From the NCBI GenBank assembly GCA_025352885.1, contig JANXRZ010000077.1:1-45305 (forward strand): DNA of 45,305 nt, given 5' to 3'. Positions 24,989-33,418 of this stretch are shown here, one piece after another. The notes beneath the pieces were generated by a model that ran no database searches, had not been told where the DNA came from, and was given only the letters and a program-made list of their open reading frames with translations. This stretch comes from Pseudomonadota bacterium. Its GTDB lineage: Bacteria > Pseudomonadota > Gammaproteobacteria > Burkholderiales > SG8-39. Numbering within the stretch: position 1 is the first letter of the stretch; the number at the start of each line of letters is the position of its first letter. Both the position numbers and the translations under genes were made by a program.

Positions 24989-25341
24989 GATTTCTTCGCG
25001 AAGTCGCTGAAGTCCATGTCCTCGCTCGCTGCTGCTGCTGCGGGCGCGGCTGCAGGGGCCGGCGTGGCGCTCGAGCCGCCGCACAGACGCTCGAGGTCGC
25101 GTGCAATTGCGGCGACATCAGGTCCCACCCGGCTTTGGTAAGACATCAGGATCCTGACCGGCAAGTCGACGAGGGTGGGATCCGGCCGGTCGCGCAGGTG
25201 CGCCGCATTGTTCAACGCCGGCTGGATGTGCTGGCTTTTTATTCCGGCCATTGCGCTGTCCATTCCATTCATGACTGCAGCCTGCGCCCGCGCTATGCCT
25301 GAGAGCAATTCTGCGAGTTGCTGTGCTGAAATTTGCAGCAT
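24985..25341 (-). CDS. Hypothetical protein, 118 residues, Ala/Pro-rich linker near the C terminus
   Basis: Not recognised. Residues 1-88 look helical and soluble; ~90-106 are an Ala/Pro linker, and the protein ends with an acidic-aromatic tail [12 protein letters not shown]. No signal peptide or membrane segment. GGAGA precedes the ATG. The tail after a flexible linker resembles a short protein-binding peptide, which is only an impression. A perfect hairpin lies in the divergent gap to the DUF1499 gene. Confidence 0.65.
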   Translation of the reverse strand: MLQISAQQLAELLSGIARAQAAVMNGMDSAMAGIKSQHIQPALNNAAHLRDRPDPTLVDLPVRILMSYQSRVGPDVAAIARDLERLCGGSSATPAPAAAPAAAAASEDMDFSDFAKKS

Positions 25342-25397
25342 GGTGGTCTCCGGTTGAATGGTTGCGCATCGATTTGCGCGTTCGCGGCGTCAGTTGC

Positions 25398-25415
25398 GGC
25401 GATGGTAACATCGCC
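25398..25415. promoter_or_regulatory. Perfect inverted repeat in divergent gap
   Basis: GGCGATG and CATCGCC form 7-bp arms around GTAA, 57 bp upstream of the hypothetical gene ATG (25341) and 31 bp upstream of the DUF1499 ATG (25446). It may be an operator or an mRNA leader hairpin; nothing in the sequence decides. Confidence 0.35.
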
Positions 25416-25445
25416 TCATTCGCGCCGGAAAGCTGCCGACAAAGC

Positions 25446-25946
25446 ATGTTGAAGAAGATGCTGCACGGGCTGGGAATCGCGCTTGCAGTTGCGCTCGCAG
25501 GTACTGCACTGCACACGTCGCTCACCAAAGGGGATACCGTGTTCGCAGGCAAGCGTCCTTCCACTCTTGGCGTAACCGACGGGCGCTTGTCACCGCCCCG
25601 GCGTTCCCCGAACAGCGTTTCAAGCCAGGCAGAGCCCGCCGACGCGGGGCATTACATCGCGCCCATCAAGTTCACCGGATCGGCAGCGGCGGCAATGGCT
25701 TTGCTGCGGAAGATTGTAGAGGGAACTGAGCGCGCTACGGTCATTGCCCATGACGGGAACTACCTCTACGCAGAATACAAATCCAGGCTGCTCGGCTTTG
25801 TCGACGATGCGGAATTTCTCGCCTCCGAGAAGGAGGGCGTCATCCATGTTCGATCCTCGTCCCGCCTCGGCCGACGCGACTTCGGTGTGAACCGCGATCG
25901 GATCGAGTCTATCCGCGCGCAATTCACGGGCGAAAAGGCGCGCTGA
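25446..25946 (+). CDS. DUF1499 domain protein
   Basis: A 166-residue protein with an N-terminal signal peptide or anchor (residues ~1-25), then a DUF1499 domain. Family members usually carry P-N-C-V-S-S-Q; here it is P-N-S-V-S-S-Q, so the conserved cysteine is a serine. Other family-type segments are Y-A-E-Y-K-S-x-L-x-G-F-V-D-D and I-H-V-R-S-S-S-R-L-G-x-x-D-x-G-V-N. The function of the family is unknown; periplasmic or membrane-attached location is inferred. The stop directly abuts that of the convergent EEP gene. Confidence 0.8.
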   Translation: MLKKMLHGLGIALAVALAGTALHTSLTKGDTVFAGKRPSTLGVTDGRLSPPRRSPNSVSSQAEPADAGHYIAPIKFTGSAAAAMALLRKIVEGTERATVIAHDGNYLYAEYKSRLLGFVDDAEFLASEKEGVIHVRSSSRLGRRDFGVNRDRIESIRAQFTGEKAR

Positions 25947-26795
25947 TCAGGCCATCTCGACGATCACAGGCTGGTGATCCGAAGCCTGGGTTTCAACGTC
26001 TACTCTCACCGTCCGAAGGTTTGGCGCAAGGTCTTCGGTGACGAAGACGAAATCGCAGCAATAAGGCTCCTTCGCGTAGTCCTTGCCATGCAGGCAGAAG
26101 GTCGGCGGATGCGATTTTTTGGCGTGCACCTGAGTCCACGCATCTACGAAGCGCGGCGTGCCCGATTCGAACGGCTGAATAAGGCGCACGCATGCCGGAT
26201 CGTCGATCTTCATGTTGAAGTCGCCGGTGACGATGGCGCTCACGGGCCGCTCGAACGGCTCGAACGGGCCGGATCGGTATTGCGCCGAGGATTTTGATGC
26301 CGCATGACGGCACGCTTCGATATGCACCTCCCGCAGCCTCTCAACCTGGGCCATCCGCTGCAGCGCCGAGTAGTACTCGAGGTGGGTGGTGATGATTCGC
26401 ACCAAACCTGAAGGCGTTTGGACAACCGCTTCGACCGCTACTCTAGGCATGCTCGGCGTGTCGCTCTCCGGGGGCCAAGGAAGCGAGTGCCGGTATGACT
26501 GGCGCATTGGCAAGCGCGAAAGGATCAGGTTGCCGAACTGGCGACGCCCGCCCTCATTGTCAGGTACCTCTACCGCTACGCCGAATACCGCGTCATAGCC
26601 GGGAAATTCCCGCCGCAGCAGCGCCACCTGGTCTTCGCCGATCGATCCGGCGAGCGCCGGAAAATTGATCGCCACTTCCTGGAAGCACACGACATCGGGA
26701 TCGGCGATCTCTTTTGCGACTCGTGCAATGCGTCCGGCGTCCACGACCCCGTCCATGCCCCTGCACCACTGTATGTTCCACTGCAAGAGTTTCAT
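25947..26795 (-). CDS. Endonuclease/exonuclease/phosphatase (EEP) family hydrolase
   Basis: A 282-residue metal-dependent phosphodiesterase or phosphatase of the EEP fold. Catalytic motifs are complete: W-N-I-Q-W (Asn7), C-F-Q-E40-V, T-H-L-E-Y, T-G-D-F-N and S-D-H-Q-P. No signal peptide, so it acts in the cytoplasm. Its ATG overlaps the stop of the ugpE-like gene by 4 bp, making it the last gene of the importer operon. In E. coli that place in the ugp operon is held by UgpQ, a glycerophosphodiester phosphodiesterase of another fold, so this enzyme may hydrolyse an imported phosphodiester; that role is inferred from context. Confidence 0.9.
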   Translation of the reverse strand: MKLLQWNIQWCRGMDGVVDAGRIARVAKEIADPDVVCFQEVAINFPALAGSIGEDQVALLRREFPGYDAVFGVAVEVPDNEGGRRQFGNLILSRLPMRQSYRHSLPWPPESDTPSMPRVAVEAVVQTPSGLVRIITTHLEYYSALQRMAQVERLREVHIEACRHAASKSSAQYRSGPFEPFERPVSAIVTGDFNMKIDDPACVRLIQPFESGTPRFVDAWTQVHAKKSHPPTFCLHGKDYAKEPYCCDFVFVTEDLAPNLRTVRVDVETQASDHQPVIVEMA

Positions 26796-27619
26796 CTGAT
26801 CCCCGCGCGCATGAAGGACTGCACGAACTGGCGTTGGAAGAGCAGGAACGCAACGAGCAGCGGTCCTGACGTCATCAGCGTCGCAGCCGTGATGATCGAC
26901 CAGTCTATGCCCTGGTCCGACGAAGAAAATACCTGAAGCCCCACGGTAAGGGGGCGTGAACCGACCGAGTTTGTGATGATGAGCGGCCAGAGGAAATTAT
27001 TCCAGTGATAGCTCACCGACACCAGGGCATAGGCGATATACACCGGGCGCGCTAAAGGGACATACACCTTCCACAGGATTTGCAGCGCGCCGGCGCCTTC
27101 CACACGGGCGGCATCATCGAGCTCCTTCGGCACCATCTTGAAAGTCTGGCGCAGCAAAAATATGCCGAATGCGGAAGCCATGTAAGGCAGGCCGATGGCC
27201 GTAATGGTGTCCGTGATCCCGAGCCAGGCCATCGTGCGGTAGTTCTCCACAACGAGTACTTCGGGCATGACCATCAGTTGCACGAGGACGAGCATGAATA
27301 CGAAGTCCCGACCGGCAAAGTCGTAGCGCGCAAAGGCATAGGCTGCAAGTGTGCAGAGCACGAGCTGGGCCGCGAGTACCAGGGCGACGAGCATCATCGT
27401 ATTGGCGAAATACCGCGCGAAGGGCGCGGCGTTCCATGCGTTGCGGAAGTTTTCCAGCGTCAGCGGAGCGGTCAGGTCGAAGCGCGTAGCGAACTCGGCC
27501 GGATGGAAAGCCGTCCACACCGCATACGTGAGGGGAAGCACCCACAACAAAGCGAGCATCCAGGCGGCGAGCGTTTCGAGCGCGCGGTTCGTGCCGTGCG
27601 CGGCCATCGGATCGTTCAT
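26792..27619 (-). CDS. ugpE: ABC importer permease, UgpE-like
   Basis: A 275-residue inner-membrane permease with six predicted helices. The cytoplasmic EAA loop that contacts the ATPase is K-E-L-D-D-A-A-R-V-E-G-A-G. Together with the UgpA-like partner it would form the channel of a carbohydrate- or glycerol-3-phosphate-type (CUT1) importer. It overlaps ugpA by 4 bp and the EEP gene by 4 bp. Assignment to ugp rather than another CUT1 system rests on overall resemblance of the set and is moderate. Confidence 0.85.
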   Translation of the reverse strand: MNDPMAAHGTNRALETLAAWMLALLWVLPLTYAVWTAFHPAEFATRFDLTAPLTLENFRNAWNAAPFARYFANTMMLVALVLAAQLVLCTLAAYAFARYDFAGRDFVFMLVLVQLMVMPEVLVVENYRTMAWLGITDTITAIGLPYMASAFGIFLLRQTFKMVPKELDDAARVEGAGALQILWKVYVPLARPVYIAYALVSVSYHWNNFLWPLIITNSVGSRPLTVGLQVFSSSDQGIDWSIITAATLMTSGPLLVAFLLFQRQFVQSFMRAGIR

Positions 27620-28491
27620 TGGTAGTGCGTACGCTTTTCGAGGAAGGCGAACTGGCCGATGGCGGCCGAAGCAAGGATTGCCAGCAGCACTACCGTGAGG
27701 GTGGACGCGTAGGCCGAGTCCCAGAACTTGAAGCCGACTTCGTAGATGTAGTACAGCAGCAGGGCGCTTGCATTGTCCGGACCGCCTTTGGTCATGACGA
27801 TGATGTGTTCCACCAGCCGGAAGGAGTTGATCACCGCATTGATGAGCACGAAGAGCGTAGTCGGCATGAGCAGCGGAAACACTACCCGCCTGAAGTAGTA
27901 CCAGCGGCCCGCACCTTCAATCGCAGCGGCCTCTGCGAGGGACGGCGGGATCGACTGCAGTGCCGCGAGGTAGAAGATCATGAAAAACCCGGCTTCCTTC
28001 CAGATGGTCACCACGATCAGGCAGCCGAGCACCGTGTCCTGCGTGCCGAGCCAGTTGTGGGAGGCGAGGCCGAAGAACCCTGTGATCTGCTCGAGCAGCC
28101 CGTAGGTGGGCGTATAAAAAAACAGCCAGATATTCGCCACCGCAATCATGGGCAGGACGGTCGGCGTGAAAAAAGCCATGCGCAGGAAAGCGCGGCCACG
28201 GAGCTTGTCATTGACCCAGACGGCCATGAGCATCGCGAGGGCAATCGAAACGGGAATCGTGCCGAGTGCGAACCAGAGGTTGTTCGAGAGCGCCTGCCAG
28301 AAGACCGGGTCGTCCACCATTCCCTGGTAGTTGTCCAACCCGACCCAGACCGAGGGCCGTTCGCCCTTGGGTGTGGAATAAAAGCTGTGCCACAGCGTCG
28401 CGGCCGCCGGGTAGTGAGTAAAGGCGACGAGCAGGACCACGGCCGGCAGCAAAAGCAGCCAGCCGTGGAGTGTGGCGCTGAGGCGGTTCAT
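27616..28491 (-). CDS. ugpA: ABC importer permease, UgpA-like
   Basis: A 291-residue inner-membrane permease with six helices (family norm 290-300). The EAA loop reads L-A-E-A-A-A-I-E-G-A-G. W-V-G-L-D-N-Y near residue 50 is the usual CUT1 pattern. The ATG follows the stop of the binding-protein gene without a gap (TAAATG), and the stop overlaps ugpE by 4 bp, so the order is binding protein, UgpA, UgpE. Confidence 0.87.
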   Translation of the reverse strand: MNRLSATLHGWLLLLPAVVLLVAFTHYPAAATLWHSFYSTPKGERPSVWVGLDNYQGMVDDPVFWQALSNNLWFALGTIPVSIALAMLMAVWVNDKLRGRAFLRMAFFTPTVLPMIAVANIWLFFYTPTYGLLEQITGFFGLASHNWLGTQDTVLGCLIVVTIWKEAGFFMIFYLAALQSIPPSLAEAAAIEGAGRWYYFRRVVFPLLMPTTLFVLINAVINSFRLVEHIIVMTKGGPDNASALLLYYIYEVGFKFWDSAYASTLTVVLLAILASAAIGQFAFLEKRTHYQ

Positions 28492-29778
28492 TTACTTCCG
28501 GTAGGCGCGCAGGATCCGTTCGGCCTCGCGCTGCGCGTCCTTCATGGCCTGGTCGGGTTTCTTGGTGCCCGTGAGGGCGGCCTGCAGACCGTCGTTCAGT
28601 GCCTTGGTCACGCGCTGGTTCTCGTGCGTGGAGAGTTCGGCGACCGAGAATTCCAACTGGTCGCGGGCGACAATGGCGGGCGGGAACCCCGCCGCGTATT
28701 TGCGCATCGCGACGGTTTCCCAGGCTTGCGGCCGAACGGCGACGTAACCGGTTTCAATGCCCCATTGCGCTGCGCGCTCGGCTGAAGTCATCCATTTCAC
28801 GAACTTGAGCGCGGCCTGCTGCTGGGCGGGGGTCGACTTTTTGAAGAGATAAAAGTTGCCGCCGCCGGTCGGGCTGCCACGGCGCTTCGACGAGGGGAGC
28901 ATCGCGACGCCGAAATCGAACTTGGCGTTGTTCTTGACGTTCGTGAGGTTGCCCGTCGTGGTCCACATCATCGCGATCTTCTTCTCAAAAAAGTCCTTCG
29001 GCGTCGTGCCCCACTCGATGATGCCCGGCGGCATGACCTTGTGCTTTTGCGAAAGGTCCACCCAGTACTGCAAGGCCTCGATGACTGCCGGCTTGTCGAA
29101 GTATGTCTGGCTGCCGGCCTTGTCCATCAGGAGCACGTTATTCGGCGTCGTGAAGCCCTGGAACAACCAGTAGGGGAAACCAGAGGAGGGCACCTGCACG
29201 CCCCATTGCGTCACGTTGCCGGAGGCATCCCGCTTGGTCAGTTTCTGGGCATAACGCAGCATCTCGCGCCAGCTGTCGGGCGCAGTGTTCGGATCGAGGC
29301 CCGCTTCCTTGAACATTTCCTTGTTCCAGTACAGCACGATCGTCGAACGCTGGAACGGGATGCCCCACACCTTGCCGCCGGTCTGGCTGTTTTCCATGAA
29401 GGCGGGATAGAAGCTTTTCATCCACGCCTGGTCGTCGGCGGCGGTGGCCAGGCTCGTCCAGTCGACGATGGCCCCTTCGTCGATGAGCGTGAACATGTCT
29501 GTGGACAAGAGGACCGACAGCACTGGTGGCTCGCCGGATTTCATGGCGGTGAGCGCCTTGACGATCGACTCCTGGTAGGTGCCGGAGTAGATCGGCTTCA
29601 CCTTGATGGCAGGGTTTTCCTTCTCGAAATCGGCGGCCATGCTGTCGACCAGCTTCGTGATTGGCCCGCCGACCGCCACGGGGTAGTAGAAAGACACCTC
29701 CGTCGTCTGCGCTGCGACGAGCATCGGCGCGAGGGCGAAAACCGCCAGTGCGGTCCATTGCTTTAGCTTTGAAGCCAT
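28492..29778 (-). CDS. ugpB: Periplasmic substrate-binding protein, UgpB-like
   Basis: A 428-residue family 1 solute-binding protein with a Sec signal peptide of about 23 residues ending V-A-A-Q. The start at 29778 is fixed by AGGAGG just upstream. Y-S-G-T-Y-Q-E-S, P-F-Q-R-S-T-I-V-L-Y-W-N-K and E-A-G-L-D-P match the UgpB pattern (glycerol-3-phosphate and glycerophosphodiesters), but related CUT1 binding proteins for sugars look similar, so the ligand is uncertain. It lies 19 bp after the ATPase gene. Confidence 0.85.
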   Translation of the reverse strand: MASKLKQWTALAVFALAPMLVAAQTTEVSFYYPVAVGGPITKLVDSMAADFEKENPAIKVKPIYSGTYQESIVKALTAMKSGEPPVLSVLLSTDMFTLIDEGAIVDWTSLATAADDQAWMKSFYPAFMENSQTGGKVWGIPFQRSTIVLYWNKEMFKEAGLDPNTAPDSWREMLRYAQKLTKRDASGNVTQWGVQVPSSGFPYWLFQGFTTPNNVLLMDKAGSQTYFDKPAVIEALQYWVDLSQKHKVMPPGIIEWGTTPKDFFEKKIAMMWTTTGNLTNVKNNAKFDFGVAMLPSSKRRGSPTGGGNFYLFKKSTPAQQQAALKFVKWMTSAERAAQWGIETGYVAVRPQAWETVAMRKYAAGFPPAIVARDQLEFSVAELSTHENQRVTKALNDGLQAALTGTKKPDQAMKDAQREAERILRAYRK

Positions 29779-29797
29779 TGAACTCCTCCTTTGGAAA

Positions 29798-30832
29798 TCA
29801 AGCTGCGAAAACGTGGGGTGCGACGATGGCCGGGGTGTCGTTGGCGATCCTGAGGCCGCTCGCGGCATCGAACAGGTGGACGGCCTCCTGCTCCCACGCC
29901 AGATGCGTTTCGTTCCCGCGCGCGAAGGCGACCTGTCCCGGCAACCGCGCAGTCACAAACTCGGCATTCACCTTGCAAGTGACGATCGTATCGGCGCCCA
30001 GGTATTCAACCGTTTCAACGCGCGCCGGGATCCCATCGCCCGAAAGCCGCACATGCTCCGGCCGCACGCCGAGCATCAGGTGTTCGCCCGTCAATCCGGG
30101 GAGCGAAACGACGTTCATGGGCGGAGTGCCTACAAAGCGCGCGGCAAAGATGCTCGCGGGCCGGGCGTAGAGCTCGGCCGGGGTTGCGTCCTGCACGACG
30201 CGGCCGTCTTTCATGAGGATGACCTGGTCGGCCATGCTCATGGCCTCCGTCTGGTCGTGCGTGACGTAGACCATGGTCATGCCCAGCTGCTGTTGCAGCG
30301 AACGGATCTCGCGCCGCATCTCATGCCGAAGCTGGGCATCCAGGTTCGACAGCGGCTCGTCCATCAGGCATACGGCGGCTTCTGCGATGATCGCCCGACC
30401 GAGAGCAACCCGCTGCTGCTGCCCACCCGAGATCTGCGATGGCTTGCGCTCGAGGAGCTTCGCTAGTCCCAGCAGCTCCGCCACGCGCTTGAGGCGGGTG
30501 CGTTGTTCGGCGGCGGTGACGCCGCGAACCTTGAGGCCGAACAGGATGTTTTCTGCCACCGAGAGGTGGGGAAAAAGCGCGTAAGACTGGAACACCATGG
30601 AGATCTTTCGCGCCGCCGGCGGCAGCGCCGTGACATTTTCGCCGGCAATCCGGACCGTTCCTGCGGTAGCTTCCTCGAGGCCTGCAATGAGTCGCAATGT
30701 CGTCGACTTCCCGCATCCGGAGGGTCCGAGCAGGACCGCAAATCGTCCGGCACCGGTCTCGAAGCTCACGTCATCGACTGCGCGCGCGTCACCCCATGTT
30801 TTCGATACGTTCTCCAAGCGGATGGCGGACAA
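29798..30832 (-). CDS. ugpC: ABC importer ATPase, UgpC/MalK-like
   Basis: A 344-residue ATPase. Walker A G-P-S-G-C-G-K-S-T, Q-loop F-Q-S-Y-A-L-F-P-H, signature I-S-G-G-Q-Q-Q-R-V-A, Walker B V-C-L-M-D-E-P-L-S-N-L-D and the switch histidine in V-T-H-D-Q are intact; the C-terminal regulatory TOBE domain (residues ~240-344) is of the MalK/UgpC type with G-V-R-P-E-H. The start is TTG, with GGAGG about 10 nt upstream. It is the first gene of the operon, whereas ugpC comes fourth in E. coli. The divergent gap to the next gene (172 bp) must hold its promoter; no convincing hexamers were seen. Confidence 0.9.
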   Translation of the reverse strand: MSAIRLENVSKTWGDARAVDDVSFETGAGRFAVLLGPSGCGKSTTLRLIAGLEEATAGTVRIAGENVTALPPAARKISMVFQSYALFPHLSVAENILFGLKVRGVTAAEQRTRLKRVAELLGLAKLLERKPSQISGGQQQRVALGRAIIAEAAVCLMDEPLSNLDAQLRHEMRREIRSLQQQLGMTMVYVTHDQTEAMSMADQVILMKDGRVVQDATPAELYARPASIFAARFVGTPPMNVVSLPGLTGEHLMLGVRPEHVRLSGDGIPARVETVEYLGADTIVTCKVNAEFVTARLPGQVAFARGNETHLAWEQEAVHLFDAASGLRIANDTPAIVAPHVFAA

Positions 30833-31004
30833 GGCGGGGGTTCCTCCGGGAACTACGGTTCGGTGGCGGCAGTTTGGCGCCGCTCTGTTTCAGGCACGTT
30901 AACGGAAAACCGAATGGAGTGCCAAGCGGCGCGCGCGAAGCTGGCAACCGGGAGGCACGAGGGCTAGAGTGGGGGTGGAAACCAATGGCCGGGAGAAGCT
31001 GAAA

Positions 31005-31991
31005 GTGAACGGGTTGCTGCGGATCATGTTGCTGGCGCTGGCGCTCGGCTGCGGGCTGGCGATCGCGCAGGACAAGCCTAAGACCGACTCGGCCGAAACG
31101 CTTTCGGCGGTCGTTCGCGTCAAGGCGCGCATCCTGCCGAACGCGCGCTCGGCCGAATCGCTCGGGATCACCCGGGAAGGTAATGGCGTCCTGATCCGAG
31201 ACAACCTCGTGCTTACGATCGGCTATCTGGTCATCGAGGCCGAGGGCATCGAGGTCCATTCCGGCGAGGGCAAGGCGGTCCCGGCGACCCTGGCAGGCTA
31301 CGATCATGCGAGCGGCTTCGGACTGCTGAGGCTGGTTGCGCCGATAGAAGGGAGGCCTTTGCCGCTGGGCGATTCCAAGGACCTCGCCGAACGTGACCCG
31401 GTCATGGTCGCCGCCCACGGCGGGCGCGATGGCGTGAATCTCGCGTACGTGGTCTCTCGCCGGGCTTTTTCCGGCAGCTGGGAGTACATGCTGGATTCGG
31501 CAATTTTTACTTATCCGCCTGTCATGAACTGGTCCGGTGCTGCGTTGATCGGGCCAAAGGGCGACCTTCTGGGGATCGGATCGCTGATCGTGGCAGATGC
31601 CATGAGCCCGGGCTCGCAATCCCCCGGAAACATGTTCGTGCCGATCGACCTTCTCAAACCGATCCTGAACGACCTCATCGAGAAAGGGCGCGCGGGTCCG
31701 GTTCGGCCCTGGCTTGGCATGTCGACTGAAGAGCTGCGCGGCCGGCTCTTCGTTGCACGCGTCTCACCCGATGGGCCGGCTGCGCGGGCAGGGCTGCAGC
31801 GCGGCGACATCCTCGTCAGCGTAGGCGGCGAAGAGGTGTCTTCGCTTGCAGACTTTTATCGCAGGGTTTGGGCTCGCGGAACCGCGGGAGTAGAGGTGCC
31901 CCTCAAGGTCCTGCAGGGCACGCAGGTCCGCGACGTCAGCGTGAAGTCAATCGACCGCGTCGAATACTTCCGCGCAAAGCCGACGCTTTAG
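31005..31991 (+). CDS. Degenerate HtrA/DegP-like (S1C) protein with PDZ domain
   Basis: A 328-residue exported protein: signal peptide (~1-22), trypsin-like domain (~30-200), PDZ domain (~228-315, with R-P-W-L-G-M and A-R-A-G-L-Q-R-G-D-I-L). The catalytic triad is broken: the usual L-T-x-x-H-V-V reads L-T-I-G-Y74-L-V, the usual S-D-x-A-x-L reads S-G104-F-G-L-L, and G-N-S-G-G-P reads N-W-S177-G-A-A. Only the serine remains, so it is probably not a protease but a binding or scaffold protein of the periplasm. The GTG start at 31005 has GGGAG at good spacing; a GTG at 30969 would lengthen the signal peptide. The stop overlaps the convergent HD gene by 4 bp. Confidence 0.85.
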   Translation: MNGLLRIMLLALALGCGLAIAQDKPKTDSAETLSAVVRVKARILPNARSAESLGITREGNGVLIRDNLVLTIGYLVIEAEGIEVHSGEGKAVPATLAGYDHASGFGLLRLVAPIEGRPLPLGDSKDLAERDPVMVAAHGGRDGVNLAYVVSRRAFSGSWEYMLDSAIFTYPPVMNWSGAALIGPKGDLLGIGSLIVADAMSPGSQSPGNMFVPIDLLKPILNDLIEKGRAGPVRPWLGMSTEELRGRLFVARVSPDGPAARAGLQRGDILVSVGGEEVSSLADFYRRVWARGTAGVEVPLKVLQGTQVRDVSVKSIDRVEYFRAKPTL

Positions 31992-32971
31992 CGCAGCTTG
32001 AGGTCAGCCGGATAAGGCTGGACGCTCGGCAGAAGCGTGTAAGGCGGAGAGCGCCGGAGCATGTCGGTATCGGGCTCGGCCGCGACCGTCCTGGCGTATT
32101 CGACGTTTTTCCGCATTTCGTCGAGATACAGGTTCTGCCCGCCGAAATGTTTTTCGGCGTATGCGTAAACACCGTTCAATTGCTGGTCCAGCCGCTTGAC
32201 GGCGTTGACGTAGAAGCCCGGCGTTTTTTTCACCAGGTCGTCGCCCGAACTGAACAGCACTTCGATTCGCCCGTCGGGCATGCGCCTGCGCGCAAGCCCG
32301 CCAACGACGAACTCGGGATAGAGGCGGTCGCGGCATTTTTCCAGGTAACAGCGATCCGACATCTGCGCGATGATGTCCGCGGTCCCGAGAATTTCGCCCA
32401 CTTTGCGCAACAGCGGATCGGCAATCCGGATGGTGTCGGTGTTGCGTTCGTATCCGGTGAAGTGCACAAGCAATGACCCGGTGACCGCATGTTCGCCTAG
32501 TCCGAGATCGTTCAGGTACGCGCGGAGGAAAACCGAGCCTCGCGTGACATGCGTGAGGGTGTATTCGGAGCCATACCGATGCGTGCGATCTGCCTTTCGG
32601 CGCAGGTACCCGATGTCATGAAAGAGCGCGCTGACCACGCCGACCTGGAAATGCCCCGGTGTCAGGGGCGCGTAGCCATTACGCCCGCGCTCGTAGCCGT
32701 CGAGCAGCCTCGCCATGGCAAGCGTAACGTCGAGCACGTGCTGGATGTCGTGGTACTCGGTGTCGCACGGATGATGATCGGGGTCCCTGCCCTCATACAG
32801 GTTGGTGAGGTCGCGAAACGCCCGGTCGATCGGCTCGGGCGACACCGAAGGGAAGAGACGCTCGAAAATACTTCTCACTTCCGATCCCACCTCGGCGGGG
32901 CCAGTCGTGCGGATCGAATCGGTAACGTCGTAGTCGCTGCGGCGCATTTCTTTCGGCCTTGAGGGGCGCAT
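31988..32971 (-). CDS. HD-domain phosphohydrolase
   Basis: A 327-residue cytoplasmic protein. Metal ligands of the HD superfamily are seen in E-Y-H-D-I-Q-H-V-L and in V-S-A-L-F-H-D-I-G-Y, with T-H-V-T-R-G further on. The pattern resembles the catalytic half of cyclic-nucleotide phosphodiesterase-like HD proteins, but no sensor domain or GYP motif exists, so the substrate is unknown. Two ATGs are possible (32971 and 32947); neither has a strong ribosome binding site. Confidence 0.8.
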   Translation of the reverse strand: MRPSRPKEMRRSDYDVTDSIRTTGPAEVGSEVRSIFERLFPSVSPEPIDRAFRDLTNLYEGRDPDHHPCDTEYHDIQHVLDVTLAMARLLDGYERGRNGYAPLTPGHFQVGVVSALFHDIGYLRRKADRTHRYGSEYTLTHVTRGSVFLRAYLNDLGLGEHAVTGSLLVHFTGYERNTDTIRIADPLLRKVGEILGTADIIAQMSDRCYLEKCRDRLYPEFVVGGLARRRMPDGRIEVLFSSGDDLVKKTPGFYVNAVKRLDQQLNGVYAYAEKHFGGQNLYLDEMRKNVEYARTVAAEPDTDMLRRSPPYTLLPSVQPYPADLKLR

Positions 32972-33196
32972 TGTTTTTCTGCCTGCATCCTGCGCGGTCG
33001 GTGCGCCGCTTCGTGGCCTCGTAAAGCGCCTGGTGGGCCGGCTCTCCCCTTTCCCCTGCCGGCCACTCCGGCTAGGATGTGGGCAACCCGCAGAGAATAC
33101 CAGTGAAGTAGTTCACACCGGCCTGCAATAAGGCGCCAAGTGCGGGATTCGCCAGCCGCAACGGGCAAGGCCGCCGCCGGGACCTTGAAGGCAGCA
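32972..33196. other. 225-bp gene-free divergent region
   Basis: This is the longest stretch without a gene. It should hold the promoters of the HD gene (minus) and the ydcH-dtd pair (plus), though no convincing hexamers were found. A 7-bp inverted repeat, GGCCGGC (33036-33042) with GCCGGCC (33058-33064), flanks a pyrimidine-rich 15-nt loop. No small RNA or coding signal was recognised. Confidence 0.4.
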
Positions 33197-33418
33197 ATGG
33201 GCACAATCTCGCTTACCGACGAGGAACGCAGCGATATCGAGCATCGCATCGCCGAGCTCGAAGTGGAGCACGGCGACCTCAATGACATCATTGCGCGGCT
33301 GTCCGAGCATCCGAGCCAGGACCAGCTCCAGTTGCGCAGATTGAAAAAAAGGAAACTGTTTCTCAAGGACCAGCTTGCGCGGCTGCGCGACCGGCTGATT
33401 CCGGACATCCTCGCTTGA
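33197..33418 (+). CDS. YdcH/DUF465 family small coiled-coil protein
   Basis: A 73-residue highly charged helical protein of the YdcH (DUF465) family: repeated I-A-E-L-E-V-E-H, then [15 protein letters not shown] and a short C terminus. The function is unknown; two antiparallel helices are expected. The ATG at 33197 matches the usual family length (70-80); 19 more codons upstream are in frame but look non-coding. Its TGA overlaps the TTG start of the dtd gene, so the two are coupled. Confidence 0.85.
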   Translation: MGTISLTDEERSDIEHRIAELEVEHGDLNDIIARLSEHPSQDQLQLRRLKKRKLFLKDQLARLRDRLIPDILA

